A stretch of DNA of 64,000 bases from Crotophaga sulcirostris (GCA_013397455.1 VYZB01000171.1:1571252-1635251), one strand, 5' to 3'; positions 26,337-39,205 are shown, counted from the stretch's first letter. Notes: generated by a model not told the origin, from the sequence alone. Numbers and translations: made by a program.

Positions 26337-26513
26337 AATCACAGTATCACAAGGTTGGAAAGGACCTCTGAGATCATCAAGTCCAACCTATAAGCCAACA
26401 CTAACACCATCCCATCATTTAAACCATGGCACTGAGTGCCTCATCCAGTCTTCCCTTAAACACCTCTGGCATTGGTGACTCCACCACCTCCCTGGGCAGC
26501 ACATTCCAGTTGC
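26337..26513 (-). mobile_element. CR1 LINE, 3' end fragment, GATACTGT-tail type, minus strand
   Basis: On the + strand it begins AATCACAGTATCACAAGG, the complement of the GATACTGT tail. It continues with the complement of the GATGGGATGGTGTTAG block, the natural ORF2 end (GAGGCACTCAGTGCCATGG in sense) and the GCTGCCCAGGGAGGTGG block. It is the same subfamily as the copy at 20897, in the opposite orientation. Compared with that copy it has a few extra bases (a GTTAGTGTTGGCT form instead of GTTGGCT). The tail lies beside A-rich sequence at 26287-26332. Confidence 0.94.
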
Positions 26514-27182
26514 TTGCATTACCTTGTCTTTATCTGCTCTGCACTCCAATATATTTTCTCTGCAATACAGTGTTTCACTGTGGGAATATGTACCATTGGT
26601 CTGCAGATACCCTGTACCTCATTCAGTGCATGCAAGGTCCTACTCGGACATGCTGCCAGAAAAGAGTATTGGCTCCTCAGTCTTGCTTCTTTTGCTGCAG
26701 AAGTTTTAAAGTGTGTGGTAAAGTAGATTTATATCTTCCAGAAGAGAAGGGATCATTCCACAGCAGAACACTTCCAAGAATAAATGGATTCTATATTTGT
26801 CTCTGCCACAGACTTCCACAAGAGGTACTTTATGGATCTGTGTTGTTTCAGGGATATGTATAGCTCCTTAGTACATGTAGAAAGCAAAGTGTCTGTGGTT
26901 AATAAATCCCTTGACTATGCTTGCTTTCAAGCCTTGAGTGTCATCTTTTTCCAAAACATCTCAACTGGAAGCCTGAATCCCCACTACTGAGAACACACGC
27001 CAACCAGAAGATTGGGAATCAGAAATGGCTGGACTGCCATGCCCTGGCTCCCAAAAGTGTGGGAAGGAATCAGAGCCTGCAAATCTTTCAGCCCCAGAGC
27101 TAGAAACAGTAGCTACACTGACATCCAGATACCTTACTGAACAAAGGGTTTAATGACAGAGAAAAAAGGAATGCATTTTTTA
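26514..27182. other. spacer between CR1 copies
   Basis: This is unique sequence. A 145-codon frame from 26426 runs partly through antisense CR1 and then into this spacer. It has no domain and is rejected as a gene. Confidence 0.6.
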
Positions 27183-27630
27183 AGAAGGACATTGAGGTGC
27201 CGGAGCGTGTGCAGAGAAGGGCAATGAGGGTGGTGAAGGGGCTGGAGAACAAGTCTTACGAGAAGCAGCTGAGGGAACTGGAATTGTTTAGGTTACAGAA
27301 GAGGAGGCTGAGGGGAGACCTCATCACTGTCTACAATTGCATGAAAGGAGGTTGTAGTGAGGTGGGTGTTGGTCTCTTCTCCCAGGTGTCAGGTGATTGG
27401 AAGAGAGAAAATAGCCACAAGTTGCGTCAGGGGAGGTTCAGATTAGAAAGTAGGAAAAATTTCTTTACTGAAAGGATGGTCAGGTACTGGAACAGCTGCC
27501 CAGGGAGGTGCTTGAGTCACCGTCTTTAAAAGGTGGGTAGATGAGTTCCTCAGGGACATGGTTTAGTAATTAGATGGGTACGGTTGGACCCGATGATCTC
27601 AAAGGTCTTTTCCAATTGGATGATTCTATG
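27183..27630 (+). mobile_element. CR1 LINE, 5'-truncated, ORF2 C-terminus plus 3' end
   Basis: This is a CR1 copy of about 450 bases starting in the GGACATTGAGGTGC block. The readable frame (about 110 codons from 27197) contains [30 protein letters not shown] and [12 protein letters not shown]. The frame is lost near 27495, where AACAGCTGCC lacks the G of the usual AACAGGCTGCC. The copy is therefore inactive both by 5' truncation and by a one-base deletion. The tail is a single ATTCTATG octamer, so it belongs to the same class as the copies at 1765 and 5217. Confidence 0.95.
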
Positions 27631-29296
27631 CTTTTATTTACCTAACTGCAAAGTCATAAGCAGAGACAAAGTACTCCTGCATTTCCTGCAGCTGAAACCA
27701 CCTCTGTTTCCTCCTTCTAGTAAAACTGGACAGTTGTTGCACGAGTCCTGTAGCAAAAACACACCTTTTTCTGTGTCAGTGTCCTAAGTGCACCATGAAG
27801 CCTTGCTGATGTTGATGAACCTCACATGAGGCCTCTCCCACCACTTTGCCCATGGACCAGGACCCCATTTGAGCTATCAGAGTCCAGAGCCATCAGTCCC
27901 TCTGCTGTGATGCCATACGAGTGCCAGCCACTAGCCTGCCTCTTGCATGGACTTCAGATCCACACTGCAGCCTTGTCTCCAACCTTGTCTCTGGCCTCAT
28001 CTCCTTTTGTTCCCAGATGGACACCCTGGGTGGATCCTGGATCTGGGTTGTCACTCCCCTAGTCTGGGGCTGTTCATGGAGCCCATTACCAGCATCTGGC
28101 TCTGCCCACCATGTTTGGCCCCCATGGGAAAGCAGCTCATTGGTTTGGGCACAGCCTGCACTGAGGGGATCGTTAGCCCCAAGCTCCCTATCCCACAAAG
28201 GATAAAAGTGTTATGAAGCACTAGATAGCCTACCTTCGGGTTCACTTATAACACATTTAGTCTCCAGGTAACAACTGGATCAAGCTGACAAGAAATCATT
28301 CTCCAGAATACAAAGTTAGATAGGCAGTGCCCAAATCCTGCCTTCTCTGGACAAAGGGTACATCCTTTAAATTTCTGTTTTCTTATTTTCTTGTTTGATG
28401 AATGCTGTTCACCTTCTACCAGAATCATGTGGTGACTCAACATCCACGAGAGTCAATGTTCCTCATTCATCTCCCACATACATCCCCTTTTTGAAGAGTA
28501 TGAAGTACCACTAAAGCACCTTTCACAAAATGCTTCGGCAGTGCGTCAGATTTCTCCACCCCCAAACACCTTTTGCTTTCAGAGACTGTATCTGAGTTGG
28601 ACACTGGCACCTATAAAAAGCACTCTCTTGAGTGCCACCTGTCAGTGAGTCTTCAGCAAGACTATAAAACAAGGGCACTGACAAACACATGCCAAAACAC
28701 AATGCACGTCAGTTTGAACATTTACAAAAAAATATTCCAGGTTATATAACCAGAAGAGCAGTTCTATATGGTTCCCCAGCCTCTTTTACGTCAGCGTCCT
28801 ATCAGAGTTGGCATTCAGTGTTGGCTTTGTGCCTTTTTCCATTAGCCAACCTTGACGAAGGGGATATCATCTGCTCCTTTGCCAGTTTTAACACCAGAAT
28901 GAAGATGCTGAGTGGCCACAGCAAGTGGTGTGATGCAGTTTGAGGTAAGTAGAGACCATGTTTTCCAGGAAAAATGTATCCAAAGCAGGCATAAGCCCTC
29001 TGAACCTAAATTATGAGAGAGTCTATGGATTAGGTGATAGGAAAACAGCCTGATAACTGGGATGCTGGATGTTTACCCCAGCTCTGCTACCAAAATATTG
29101 TAAGACCTGAGGTTATTTGTGTCTCTGCTCACCTCCACCCTTTCGCTCATCTTAGCTATGCCAGTTAGAAACTAAACGCTTTCTCCAGATAGGTAATTTG
29201 ACAAATCCTGTTACGATTCCCAGCATTTTTTACATATTATGATCCTCTCCAGTGACTAAGTACACTTTTGCACAGCTAATTTACCATGATGCCACA
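27631..29296. other. unique sequence with a G+C-richer block and one candidate exon
   Basis: Bases about 27800-28210 are richer in G+C than the surroundings but poor in CpG, and open in several frames on both strands at once. That pattern suggests low stop-codon density more than a gene. It could be an old LTR or other repeat, but I see no boundaries. The candidate exon at 28846-28944 is described separately. Confidence 0.55.
28846..28944 (+). other. candidate exon 1 of a possible spliced transcript
   Basis: A long pyrimidine tract ending TTTTTCCATTAG directly precedes this 99-base segment, and GAG followed by GTAAGTAG, a consensus donor, ends it. In the frame that stays in phase with the next candidate, upstream TGA codons are followed by ATG at 28933-28935. 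Only four codons (MQFE) lie in this segment, so most of it would be 5' untranslated or noncoding. Another frame is open for about 31 codons and closes with TGA just before the donor. I recognise no protein. The splice sites are the evidence. Confidence 0.3.
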
Positions 29297-29757
29297 GAGT
29301 GTGTCCAGAGGAGAGCAACGAAGATGGTGAAGGGGCTGGAGCACAAGCCCTATGAGGAGCGACTGAGGGAGCTGGGGTTGTTTAGCCTGGAGAAGAGGAG
29401 GCTCAGGGGAGGCCTTATTGCTCTCTACAACTGCCTAAAAGGAGGTTGTAGTCAGGTAGGAGTTGGTCTCTTCTCTCTGGTGACCAGTGACAGAACTAGA
29501 GGACATGGACTCAAGCTTCATCGGGCGAGGTTTAGGCTTGATATTAGGAAGAAATTATTCACTGAAAGGGTGATTGGCCATTGGAATGCGCTGCCTGGGG
29601 AGGTGGTGGAGTTACCATCCTTGGAGGTGTTTAAGAGGAGATTCGATGAGGCACTTAGTGCCATGGTTTAGGAGTTGGGTTGGTGTTAGCGTTAGGCTAT
29701 AGGTTGGCCTCAATGATCCCAAAGGTCTTTTCCAACCTTGTAATACTGTGATACTGC
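29297..29757 (+). mobile_element. CR1 LINE, best preserved copy, ORF2 C-terminus plus 3' end
   Basis: This copy of about 460 bases starts at GAGTGTGTCCAGAGG. Its ORF2 part is open throughout, from the [14 protein letters not shown] motif through [48 protein letters not shown] and [18 protein letters not shown] to EALSAMV and the family's own stop codon at about 29669-29671. No frameshift or internal stop is seen, unlike the other long copies. The 3' block ends in GATACTGT-type octamers. It lacks the endonuclease and reverse transcriptase domains, so it cannot move by itself. I could not establish a target-site duplication. Confidence 0.96.
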
Positions 29758-31501
29758 TAGCAGCTTCCAGCCTGGGGACACCTGCTACAGTTGACTGAAC
29801 CAGTGTGTGCTTATAAATCAGTCCACTCCTGTGGAGATAGGCCTGCCATGTGTCCAACAGCAGCCTGTCCCTGTACCACCTCATCAGACTTGTGAGCCCA
29901 CAGCAAACTCACCCAGCACCAGCCCAGGGGTGCCAGCATCTCCTGGCCCTCCATGGTGCAGTTGTAGTCTCATGTTTAACTGTGAAACCCTGAAAAAGAC
30001 AATCCTCAAAGAGATCTGGCAAGTGTGGCAGAAAGAATGGAAGGCACAGAGGAAGGGTACCATAATCCCAGCACCAGAACAGTGTGAGGAACGGTGGGAC
30101 TGAAATGCCAGCTAGTTACAGCAGGTAGTTAAGTGACTGAGATGATCACCAAATCTGACTAACAATCTCCAGTGCTGTATCCATTTCCAAAAATCCCATG
30201 GGAAGCTCTTAAAAATCTTGCTGAACACAGTGAGGAAGACAAGTGTGTATTTCTCTGTCTTTTCTGACTGCAAAGAATTAATGATTTCATTTTCATTTGT
30301 ATTCTTAATACTGAATGGGCAAGGAAGGAGTCACGAAGCAGAGAACTATGAAAACTGCCTCTACAGAAACATTTATCACCCATACCATTTTCTGCACTGG
30401 TTTCATAAGAAACCAACACCAGGAAAACAGACAAATCACCAGGTTGGTATTTGGAGGTCCCAAGACCTTTCCTCAGTGAAACTAATAATGTTAGTGAGAG
30501 GATCTGATGTGCAATGACATGTCTCTAGCTCTCACTACATCCAGCAGTTCAGGTCTAGGAGCACAGAGAATGGATAAAGATAACCCATGAAGATCAAAGA
30601 CGACAGAGATTTAATCAGAGATTTTATACTGTATGGTATAAAATCAATTATTCAAAACAGAATAGGCAAGTAATAATAGCACCCTATTTCACTCTATTAT
30701 TTTGCTTTTATTTCAGAATTTCTCCTTCCTAAAATAGAACATCAAAAAAGCAATATTTTAGATATTTGAGGATTTACAGCTTCTCTCATCTGCTGTTTTG
30801 TTTAGAGCTTTTTCATAAAAGCATCAACAGCAAAGAGTCAAAAAAGAGGAGAAGAACTGGGAATTCAACTACTAGTCCCAAAATAGAAAAGGAAGAGATA
30901 GCGGTCTTGTTTCCTGACATGAAAGGTCCCAGGAGGGAAAGCAGTAGGCTTAAAAAAAACATACCTTCCAAGACAGTTTTCAGATTTTCCCCATTTTTTT
31001 TTCAGACCAACATAAAATCATCAACATCAAATCATTCTCCTTGACCCTTTCAGTATTTTCTAGTGGAAAACTTCTGTCCAAATTTCATGCCCAACTTTAT
31101 TCAGTAACTTCTGTTGCCATGGAGATCCTTACAAGGTTAAAAACAGAGCATTAGAAAGACTGTTTTCTCAACCAAGCTGTTCCTTGCTTAGCCAGCAAAG
31201 CAGCTGGTCCAGTCACCTCTCCCAAGAGCCATCACCTGCGAGGAGGGAAGGGCAACCCAGCCTGAAGTGGAGATTGCAACATTTTCCAGGCACGCTGAGT
31301 GATTCTGTGAGATACTTAGCTTACTCAAAAATAGTTATTCCTGACTTTATTTTTTAATTTATCTTGTTCTTAAAGATAAACATATCTGGGAATCTGTAGG
31401 CCCTGAGTAAATGTTTAATAATCTTTTCTTCCGAAGGTAACACACTGAACTCTCCACTCCTATGTCTATATTTTACGCTACACCTTTGCCTTTTTCCCCT
31501 G

Positions 31502-31514
31502 AAAAAAAAAAAAA
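31502..31514 (+). repeat. A13 homopolymer
   Basis: A run of 13 A is visible. No retroposon body is seen upstream. It is probably simple slippage. Confidence 0.9.
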
Positions 31515-34500
31515 TCAATCCTGCCTTTTTATGCCTTCAGTTTGCATGGCCTCCATCTCCACCTATTTTTAGAGAGCAGGGAAGGGTAGACAGCAGATAG
31601 CTGTTGATACCAGGAAGTGCTGTGTCACAATCAGGCTTCAAGGATAGTAATTAAACGCTTTTTGTTAGTAGTGCTTCCAGTTTGAGCCTTCAAAGTACAA
31701 ACCATGCCTGTCTAGACGTAGATATTAAGTTTCTCAGACAATGACATGGTCTTGCCCGTGTTTGTACATGGATGTACACACCTCCTTACTCAAATAGCAG
31801 TAATGGGCTACATCACCTCGATCTGATAAAAGCAATGAAGTAGGGTGTTTTAAGCAGTATCCCTTAGAGGAATTACTCTGGGACAAATCTGTTCAACAGC
31901 AGGTAGCACACTGTAATACAAGACAGATCCACCTTCTGCTTTCATTCATCATTAAGAGGCCTTCCCACAGCTGCCTTCTTGAATCCAGAAGATCCCTTGT
32001 TCTATATAACTCCACACAGCATAGTTTTCATGAAGTTTCTTGATTATCAGCTCCAAATCCAGTCCCTTTCCACTTATCCAAGAATTGTCCTCAGTACTTC
32101 TTGCCCCAAAATTCACCTGGCCCCACTACTTCTGGTCTACAAATCTTCAACAGTGAACAGCCTCCTCTAAGGCAACAGAAAATGGCCTCAGAAGTACCAT
32201 GGCCATGAGACTTTAGGCACTCATCCTGTATAAATTCACTCTGCTGGTTCAAATGCAATAAACCATTTCTAATGGATTAATTTTTGCACTGGTGTATTTT
32301 ATGCCAGATCAAGCACTGCCTTTCTTTGGATAGCCACTGTAAAACCTGAAGAAACACACAAAGTCAATATCCGCAATGGGATGCATTGAACAGAAATGTG
32401 ATCACATGCCCGTTCATCACCTGGCTCAGGTTTGTACCACTGGGTGACCCAAGAGGGGGTATGTCTAGCAGGAACAGTCATGGCACCAAGGCCTAGGGGA
32501 ATTCACAGTCCGTATAGAAGTATGGGGTTCTCCCTTGGATTATGGGATTATGACTGCATCTATGGAAACTGCCATTCGATGAGGTATCTCTGCTTTTCTA
32601 GCCAGCACCACCTTTGGTTTGCTCTCCTCCCAAGGGCGTAGAAAGGGCCCACACCCCAGCAATGCAGGCTAACTGGTTGTACCTTGAAGGCTTGGCCTCA
32701 GCCCTCTGAAGCAGGGCAGTTTCATCACTCTAATAAGGGGTGGCCTGGACCACTCCTTGGTGACAATATTTGAACTCTTCAGAGCACACTATTCATAATG
32801 ATTAACTGACTCTGTCATCCCACTTGCAAAGCTATTGATCATAGGTTATCATTCCTCAAACATGTCTTTAAGTTGGAGAATTTTTAGCTACCTGTGGTTT
32901 TATAGATTCCCCAACCTTTGGTCATCTTATGCTTACGCAATTCAACAAAAATGACTGCTTCAGCAAGAACTGAAGATAGACAGTAGCGAATAATCAGTGT
33001 GCTTTCAAGACCAAAGTGGCTAATAATGGAATAAAATACTTTAATCTGCTCACAGAGTGAACCTAGAACACTCTCACAATGCCCTTATCGGAAAATAAAA
33101 AATGGTTAAATAGTTGTTGTCAAGGTTTTAATTCCCTTTTAAGTAAGGCCAAAGAAGCAAGAAAAAGGCTTTGCTCTTTCCAGGGAAGATGGGAAATCTG
33201 AGACCATAGTTTCATACTAACAAGGTTTTGGCAGAAACAACCCATCCTGGAGCTCCACCTTCACCTCCCATTGGCCAAGCAGGTCCTTCACAACTGTTTT
33301 GTGGAACTCCCACACCACCACTTTTGAGACTGTGCCCCAAACTCCACAAAGGAGCCAGCCTGAGTAAAAAATAACCTTTGCTTTGTTTTTAAATGGGATT
33401 AGTTCCTTGATCTGGTTCATAACTTCTCTGTTGGCTGATTGAGTGACCAGTTCATTGCAGTACAAGGGAAGGAAAGAGCATGTGGAGGTACTAGGAAAGA
33501 AAGCAGGAACCCCTTGATCTGGTGCTGCCACCAGATGCTTCACACTGCGGAACAGCAACCTGAGGGCCTAACCTCTAAGAGATCCAATATCTTGAAAAAA
33601 CGTTTAACCAACCTCTAAAAACAAAAAAAAACCTCAGTCCATCTTATGATAGCTTGATAGGTTTGTATGGGGCACCTTGCTGAACTACTGAACTCTGCTG
33701 TGCACATGTTGCCTGGTAAAGAATACTTCAATTTATAATGATTCTGACAACTGTCTCCTGATTAAGACTCTTCCTTTGTAATAAAAAGAGGGACCACTCT
33801 CTCCTCTATACTAGAAGTACTTATGACAATGTGAGAAATGCCAAGGAAATTGTGAGAAGAAATCAAAAGATACTTAGGAGGAACTTGGACACGATGGAAA
33901 AGGGCACAGTAAAAATACCTAAATAAGTTTGTTTCAACAAGTAAAAATAACAAAACATCATAAAGAAACTAGTTATTATTCTGGGAAACCAGCATAGTGA
34001 CCAAAATGTTCTTCAACCCTAATATGATCTAGGAAAACCAAATAAGTAAACTGCGTATATAGTCTTTTCTAAGTCACCATACTACTGGGCAGTAGTTTAT
34101 CATTCAACAGAATCACCTAAAGCTTTAAATTCTGTTGTATGATCATTCTGTAAAAGCTCTGTGAACTGTAACCACCATCTTCAGCAGATGATAAACTCTG
34201 CTGTGGGATTTTCTAACTCAAATTTAGGGTATGTGTCTAAGGTCAAGGAAAAGAGAACATTTTTACCAGTCTATCTCTGTGATATCTTTATTGAAGTAAT
34301 AAATCTGCCCTTAGTTGTGTGCACCTGGACTCAAAAAGAGAGCCAGTAAAATCAAGAAGTCAATCTTCAGTGTTTCCCAACAAAGAGTATCTGCTTGTTC
34401 AGATCTGTCAGCTTTTGTAGCCCGTTAAAAAATAATCAGTGAGATGAAAGTGTAAAAGACAGAGCTTGGTCCTTAACATACCCTGTGCATTAAACTCTTT

Positions 34501-35139
34501 TTGAACATTGTTGTTTGAACTCCATTCTGGAATAACCTCATTAGTACACTTTGAGTCACTAATTCACCTTGTCAATATTTTCAGAAATCCTTTTCTATAG
34601 CTTGCCAACCATTCCCTGTTCAGAGAAAGGAGAAATGTGGCACAGTTAAAATAAACCAACTCAGGAATGTGAGTTGCATTCATACCTACACTGACAATTG
34701 CTCTGTGATTTGCCCTGCAGCCTCTCCTATCAGTTGCCCTTACCCTGTTTCTGAGATTTGGAAATTCTTGTGTCTGCACAGGCCTCTTCAGATGGGGGAC
34801 AGAGCCTTGTGTGCAGGCTAATGTAAAATGTATGAACAATCTTTTAGTCAAGGTTAAGAGCCTACCCAGCAGGGAATTGTCTCCAGTCATCCACAGGCTA
34901 TCCATGCTTTAGCTCCTATGCACCAGTAGTCATCTACTCCAATTTTAAAGGGCACACTTAGCTACCTAAAAACAGAATATGGATTCTCATTTAGCCTAGG
35001 CACACTCCTACAGCCTAGGATGAGCCAGGAAAAAGAAGCGAGGTTCAAACCTGCTGTGTAATTCAGCACTTCATGTTTGATATTTTATGTAGCTGCAAAC
35101 TGCTTTGCATCTTGCTCTGAGTCACCTGCCTTTCCACAG

Positions 35140-35207
35140 ATTGCCTTGGAGCCACAGCATCTGACAGCAGGCTGTGAATCCCACCTGGGGGACCAGGACC
35201 CTGCAAG
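35140..35207 (+). other. candidate exon 2 of a possible spliced transcript
   Basis: The acceptor tract CACCTGCCTTTCCACAG precedes this 68-base segment, which ends CAAG before a GTAAGTGCC donor that fits the consensus. One frame is open throughout: 22 codons including LEPQHLTAGCESHLGDQDPA, plus two bases of a split codon. The other two frames contain TGA. The open frame is the one continued from the ATG in the candidate at 28846 and completed by the candidate at 39178. No family is recognised. Confidence 0.35.
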
Positions 35208-36161
35208 GTAAGTGCCACTTTGACAGTTCTGAGGTGCCCCTGTAGATTTATCCATTGGTGGCTAACCAGTGTCAGAAATAAATAACTATTACGTTCAGCT
35301 GGCAGAGCTGCAGTAATAAATTCATAACTTAATTTTCTGTTAATTGTGTCAGGTAGTTCACTGCTTAAAACTACTCCCTATGCTCCTTCTGGGCCAGATT
35401 TATTATTTGTTCCTTCTTGATACCAAAGCATTTGCAAGTCATACTATTCAGGGTCATAAACTTCCCTAATGATTAAATTAACAGCATGAAATTCCGACTT
35501 GTAGGACTGACAAAATGGGACTTAGGAAAAATACTGTCTTTCCCCCCACCTCCATGGGGGAAGAAAAAAGTGCTAATAGACATCATTCCACAGGGAGTTG
35601 TTTTCTGTTTCAGTTTGCTGATCCTTCTGTCCAGCTTTGTGATTACTGGAAAAAAAAATATTATAAAAGCAAAAACTGCCATTCAGAGAAAACTCTGAAG
35701 TATTTTCATTAAGGATATGAATTTTTCCTACTGTGTTTCCTTCCACACTACTACTAGACAAAAATAACAGCCAGTCTACACAGTCCAAAAATTAAATAAC
35801 CTTACAGGAATAAAATATTTTCTTACTGTGTATTTGATAAATAAAGAAAACATTTCAAGATCTACCTCTAAAGATGCATGAGAAAAAATTTAATGTTTCT
35901 TAGCCATGTTCAGTAAGCAAAAAATTTCCTTCCATTCAAGAAAAGCACCCAGCAATAAGAAAAGGAGACCGACCATGCTTACAATACAGGCCTGTGTGAA
36001 GTTCTGCACCTGCATATGATAAAGACAGCCACATGAAAGGCATCAAATGGCTGATGATAGAGACTTAAACCTGCTAAATCACATGGCAAAGATAAATTAG
36101 AACTATATGCCACCTACATTAGAAGGTGAAGGAGGCAGGAACACAATGCCCTGGATACCAA

Positions 36162-36397
36162 TTAGTGGCATAATGGAGCCAGTATCTCATGTTCTAGTGT
36201 GTCGAATTCCAGCAGTGCCAGTGAGATCAGAACAGAAGTCACAGCAAGGTCACTGCAATCTGTCAGCAGGACAGCTTCAGCCAAGTATCGCATCCTAATC
36301 CCTGTCCGCTGAGGATCTAGTGGAGGAGAAATGCCTGCAGTTAAAATGTGCCTAAAGCCATATCCTCCAAGGGCATCGCACTGGAAGCGGAATACTG
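36162..36397 (-). other. open segment, candidate terminal exon, minus strand
   Basis: On the minus strand the tract TTTTATTATCTTGTGTAG gives a good acceptor just before 36397. From there one frame is open for 77 codons and ends with TAA at 36162-36164. It includes FRFQCDALGGYGFRH, PPLDPQRTGIRMRYLAEAVL and LISLALLEFDTLEHE. The segment has several CpG-containing codons and frequent CTG codons, unlike its AT-rich, CpG-poor neighbours. A variant poly(A) signal (ATTAAA) lies roughly 270 bases further along the minus strand. I recognise no domain. It may be a terminal exon, a decayed retrogene or a chance frame. Confidence 0.2.
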
Positions 36398-39177
36398 CTA
36401 CACAAGATAATAAAACACAGTTGATTTTAACTGTTAAATGAGCACTTCTGTTTTGATACAGGAATGTGGTGAAGTCTATTCACAGAAATAGCAAGGATAT
36501 CAGCAGTGTGGCAGGGACACAGTACAACACACACATGTTCAAACTCCACACCGTCTCCCGCACTTCCAGCTTGGAAAAGCTACCTCTATACAAAGGTGAC
36601 AATGTCCATACTCACCCCTTTGGTAGCTCATCCTAACAAGTTAGTCAGTTCAAGATATAGTAACTGCAGCAACAAAGTACTACACAAATTATTTATCCTC
36701 CCAGCATCGTTTGTCAGGCAGAGAAATAACGTACCTGCTGCACAATGCATGAGGCACAAAGCAAAACCCCTAAACTTTTGCAAGTCCCACATGTAATTAA
36801 TCAGAGTTTATCCATATGTGCTAGCCTACTTTTCTGCAGAATGGTCACAAGCACAACGTCAGCATACTTCTGTCATGTTTCACACCTGCCCCGAGGCTGT
36901 ACGTAGCCACATCAAGCAATACAGCTGCCAGAGCAAAGATGGTGAGGAATGCAATTTCTCTGACACACTCAGAGAGTCTGGAAAGTAGGACAAAGTCATA
37001 TGTTTGGGCTGTGGTTTGGTACACTGGCTTTGTATGTAGATGCAATCCTTATGTGCATGTTGCAAAAATAAACATTGTTTCATTTCCACATGCACTGAAA
37101 ATCCTTGATGCTCAAAAAGTAGCTGCCCTAATTTGGTCAAAGTATGTGGAAGTATAGTGGAAAGAAGGACCCACTGCTAGGGATCAGAAGACCCATTAGT
37201 CTCATCTTTGTTCTTTTTGAGGTCCACCAGCTCCTGTTGTTCTACTATTAATGTTCTGCATGTTGAGAATTGTTCTTAAAGGGACTTATCCCCAGGGAAG
37301 GAATATGGAGTTAAATTTAACTTCTAATTATTCAAAACAGTTGTCGAAGTAAAGGATTTGGACAGGCTAGATAGCAGAAGACAGTAGCAGTGGTGGTTAT
37401 ACTGTGCACTTTCCAGACTTCTGCAACCATCCATTCAGGTAAGGTTTCACATTGCAACTGGTCAGACCCAAGAGCCAGATCTTGTTGCTACAAGGGGTGG
37501 GCTGCCTCCTCCGCCATTCCTTTCCGTGCATTCCTGCTCCATCCCTTGCATGGCTTGGCAGCTCAACTGAGCTGATCTGGCTTACTAAATCCTCCAAAAA
37601 ATATTCACTTGCTCATGTTAAGTCTTTCATGTGTTCTATGAGCTGAACTGGGCTACCGAGGGCAAGAGTGCTGCTGGGAAAAAAAAGAGGGACAACTGCA
37701 CAGTTAGTGACTTAAGAAAAATTGGGAAGAGGGGAAGAGAGTGAGATATGAGAGAAACTAGCTTTTTCATTTGACAGTGACCTTTAGACCTGCTGTGTTA
37801 TACTGTGAGACCTCACCCTTACACACTACAATGGAAAGAAAAAACTCCCACTTTATTTACAGTGTATGAGGTGACACCTTCCACTTGTATCACAGAAGTC
37901 ATTCTCTATCCTTGAACTGAAGGAGCTGAAGTAATTAAGTGAGACGGGGACTGCAAACCATAGAGGCAGACAAGAGATATTTTCTTACAAAAAAATACCA
38001 ACTGCAAGTCTAGCAAGTGGAAAATTCTTTCTTATTCCTCTCCAGAAAGAAATCAGATCATCTAGGGAACAGTCTGTTATGTGACTGTCTAAATATATGG
38101 CTGTCTAAATAATCAAGCGGTTTGAATAGGTAGGGAAGCGTGCAGGCACATGGTAATTTAGATTTGATCAAGAGGTGGACACAATATTTTAAGTCTGCCG
38201 ACAAATGCTTCTCATTTTGAAAAACGCCAACTAATTCACCTGCTGTGAAGTGCTACATTTCCTCTTTTTTATTTACTTTCCAGCTATCCTGAATGAAACA
38301 TGGATCCCAGAAATTAATAGAGGGAAGTAGCATTTACAGCCCTAGCAGAGCCACTCTACCAACTTACAGCTACAATTGTAGTTGCAAAGAAAACCTACCC
38401 AACAATAAATTCCCACTTGCCTTTTATGTCCCATCATACCTGAACCAAACAGTCTGAACACTGTGATCAGGACAAAGGAAGAAGAAAGCAGGAAATACAT
38501 TGGCAAATAAGCAATGGTGCCATCTTCAAACAAAAAGCTGAAGGTGAGCACACTCTTTGTGTTTCAAACTGTCCTTTGACGTAGAACTAAAGACGACTGT
38601 CTCCATCTTCCTGTCCTGACATGCTGAGTCCTAATCTGCACTACTTATATTCTCTCTTTGATATACATCTTGTAAATCAAAGCTGACCTCTCTCCCAGGG
38701 TGAGATAAGGCCACTTATATCTCTCTTTCTTTCCCCCTTCTCTGTTGGCTGGCTGACTGGTCTTTGCAGATGCCATGTTTGACATGGATACCTTTGCCCT
38801 TGCCCCCTCCTCCCACAGGTGTCAGCCCATCTCATTACTGGAATTTTTTGTTACTGGATTTCCAGCCACTACCCCTCAGCCCCTTTATATCTCCTCTATG
38901 CTGATCTTCAGATCCCCCAGCCCTCTGGTCAAACAGCAGCACCTTGATGTTCAGTGTTCCTCTTTCATCATTAAACTAGCAGTTTTTGCTCCCTTCAGCT
39001 CAGACTGACATGAGGCAGCTGGTGTGTTCCTGCCATCAAGCAATTGGTATAAAGACTTTTGGGTTTCAAGGGCCCACTGTTCAGCTGCTTTAAATGTAGA
39101 GATGAATGAAAATGAAGAGATTGTAGGCAGGCTGGGATAATAGATGCTAAGAAAACGTTTTATGTCTCCCATTTCAG

Positions 39178-39205
39178 TCGAACGATGCAAAGAGAGCCAG
39201 TGCAG
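39178..39205 (+). other. candidate exon 3 (28 bases) of a possible spliced transcript
   Basis: The pyrimidine tract TTTTATGTCTCCCATTTCAG precedes, and GTGCAG followed by GTAAGC ends, this 28-base segment. Its first base completes the split codon left by the candidate at 35140-35207. Nine codons follow (RTMQREPVQ) and end in phase 0. Such a small exon is unusual but both splice sites are good. Confidence 0.27.

Noticed and set aside
26426..26863. 145-codon frame (+)
   Set aside because: The first part is antisense CR1 and the rest is unique spacer. The frame is accidental.
35042..35051. GGTTCAAACC, a possible tRNA B box
   Set aside because: No A box at the right distance and no cloverleaf can be drawn. 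TAGCCTAGGCAC upstream does not complete the consensus.
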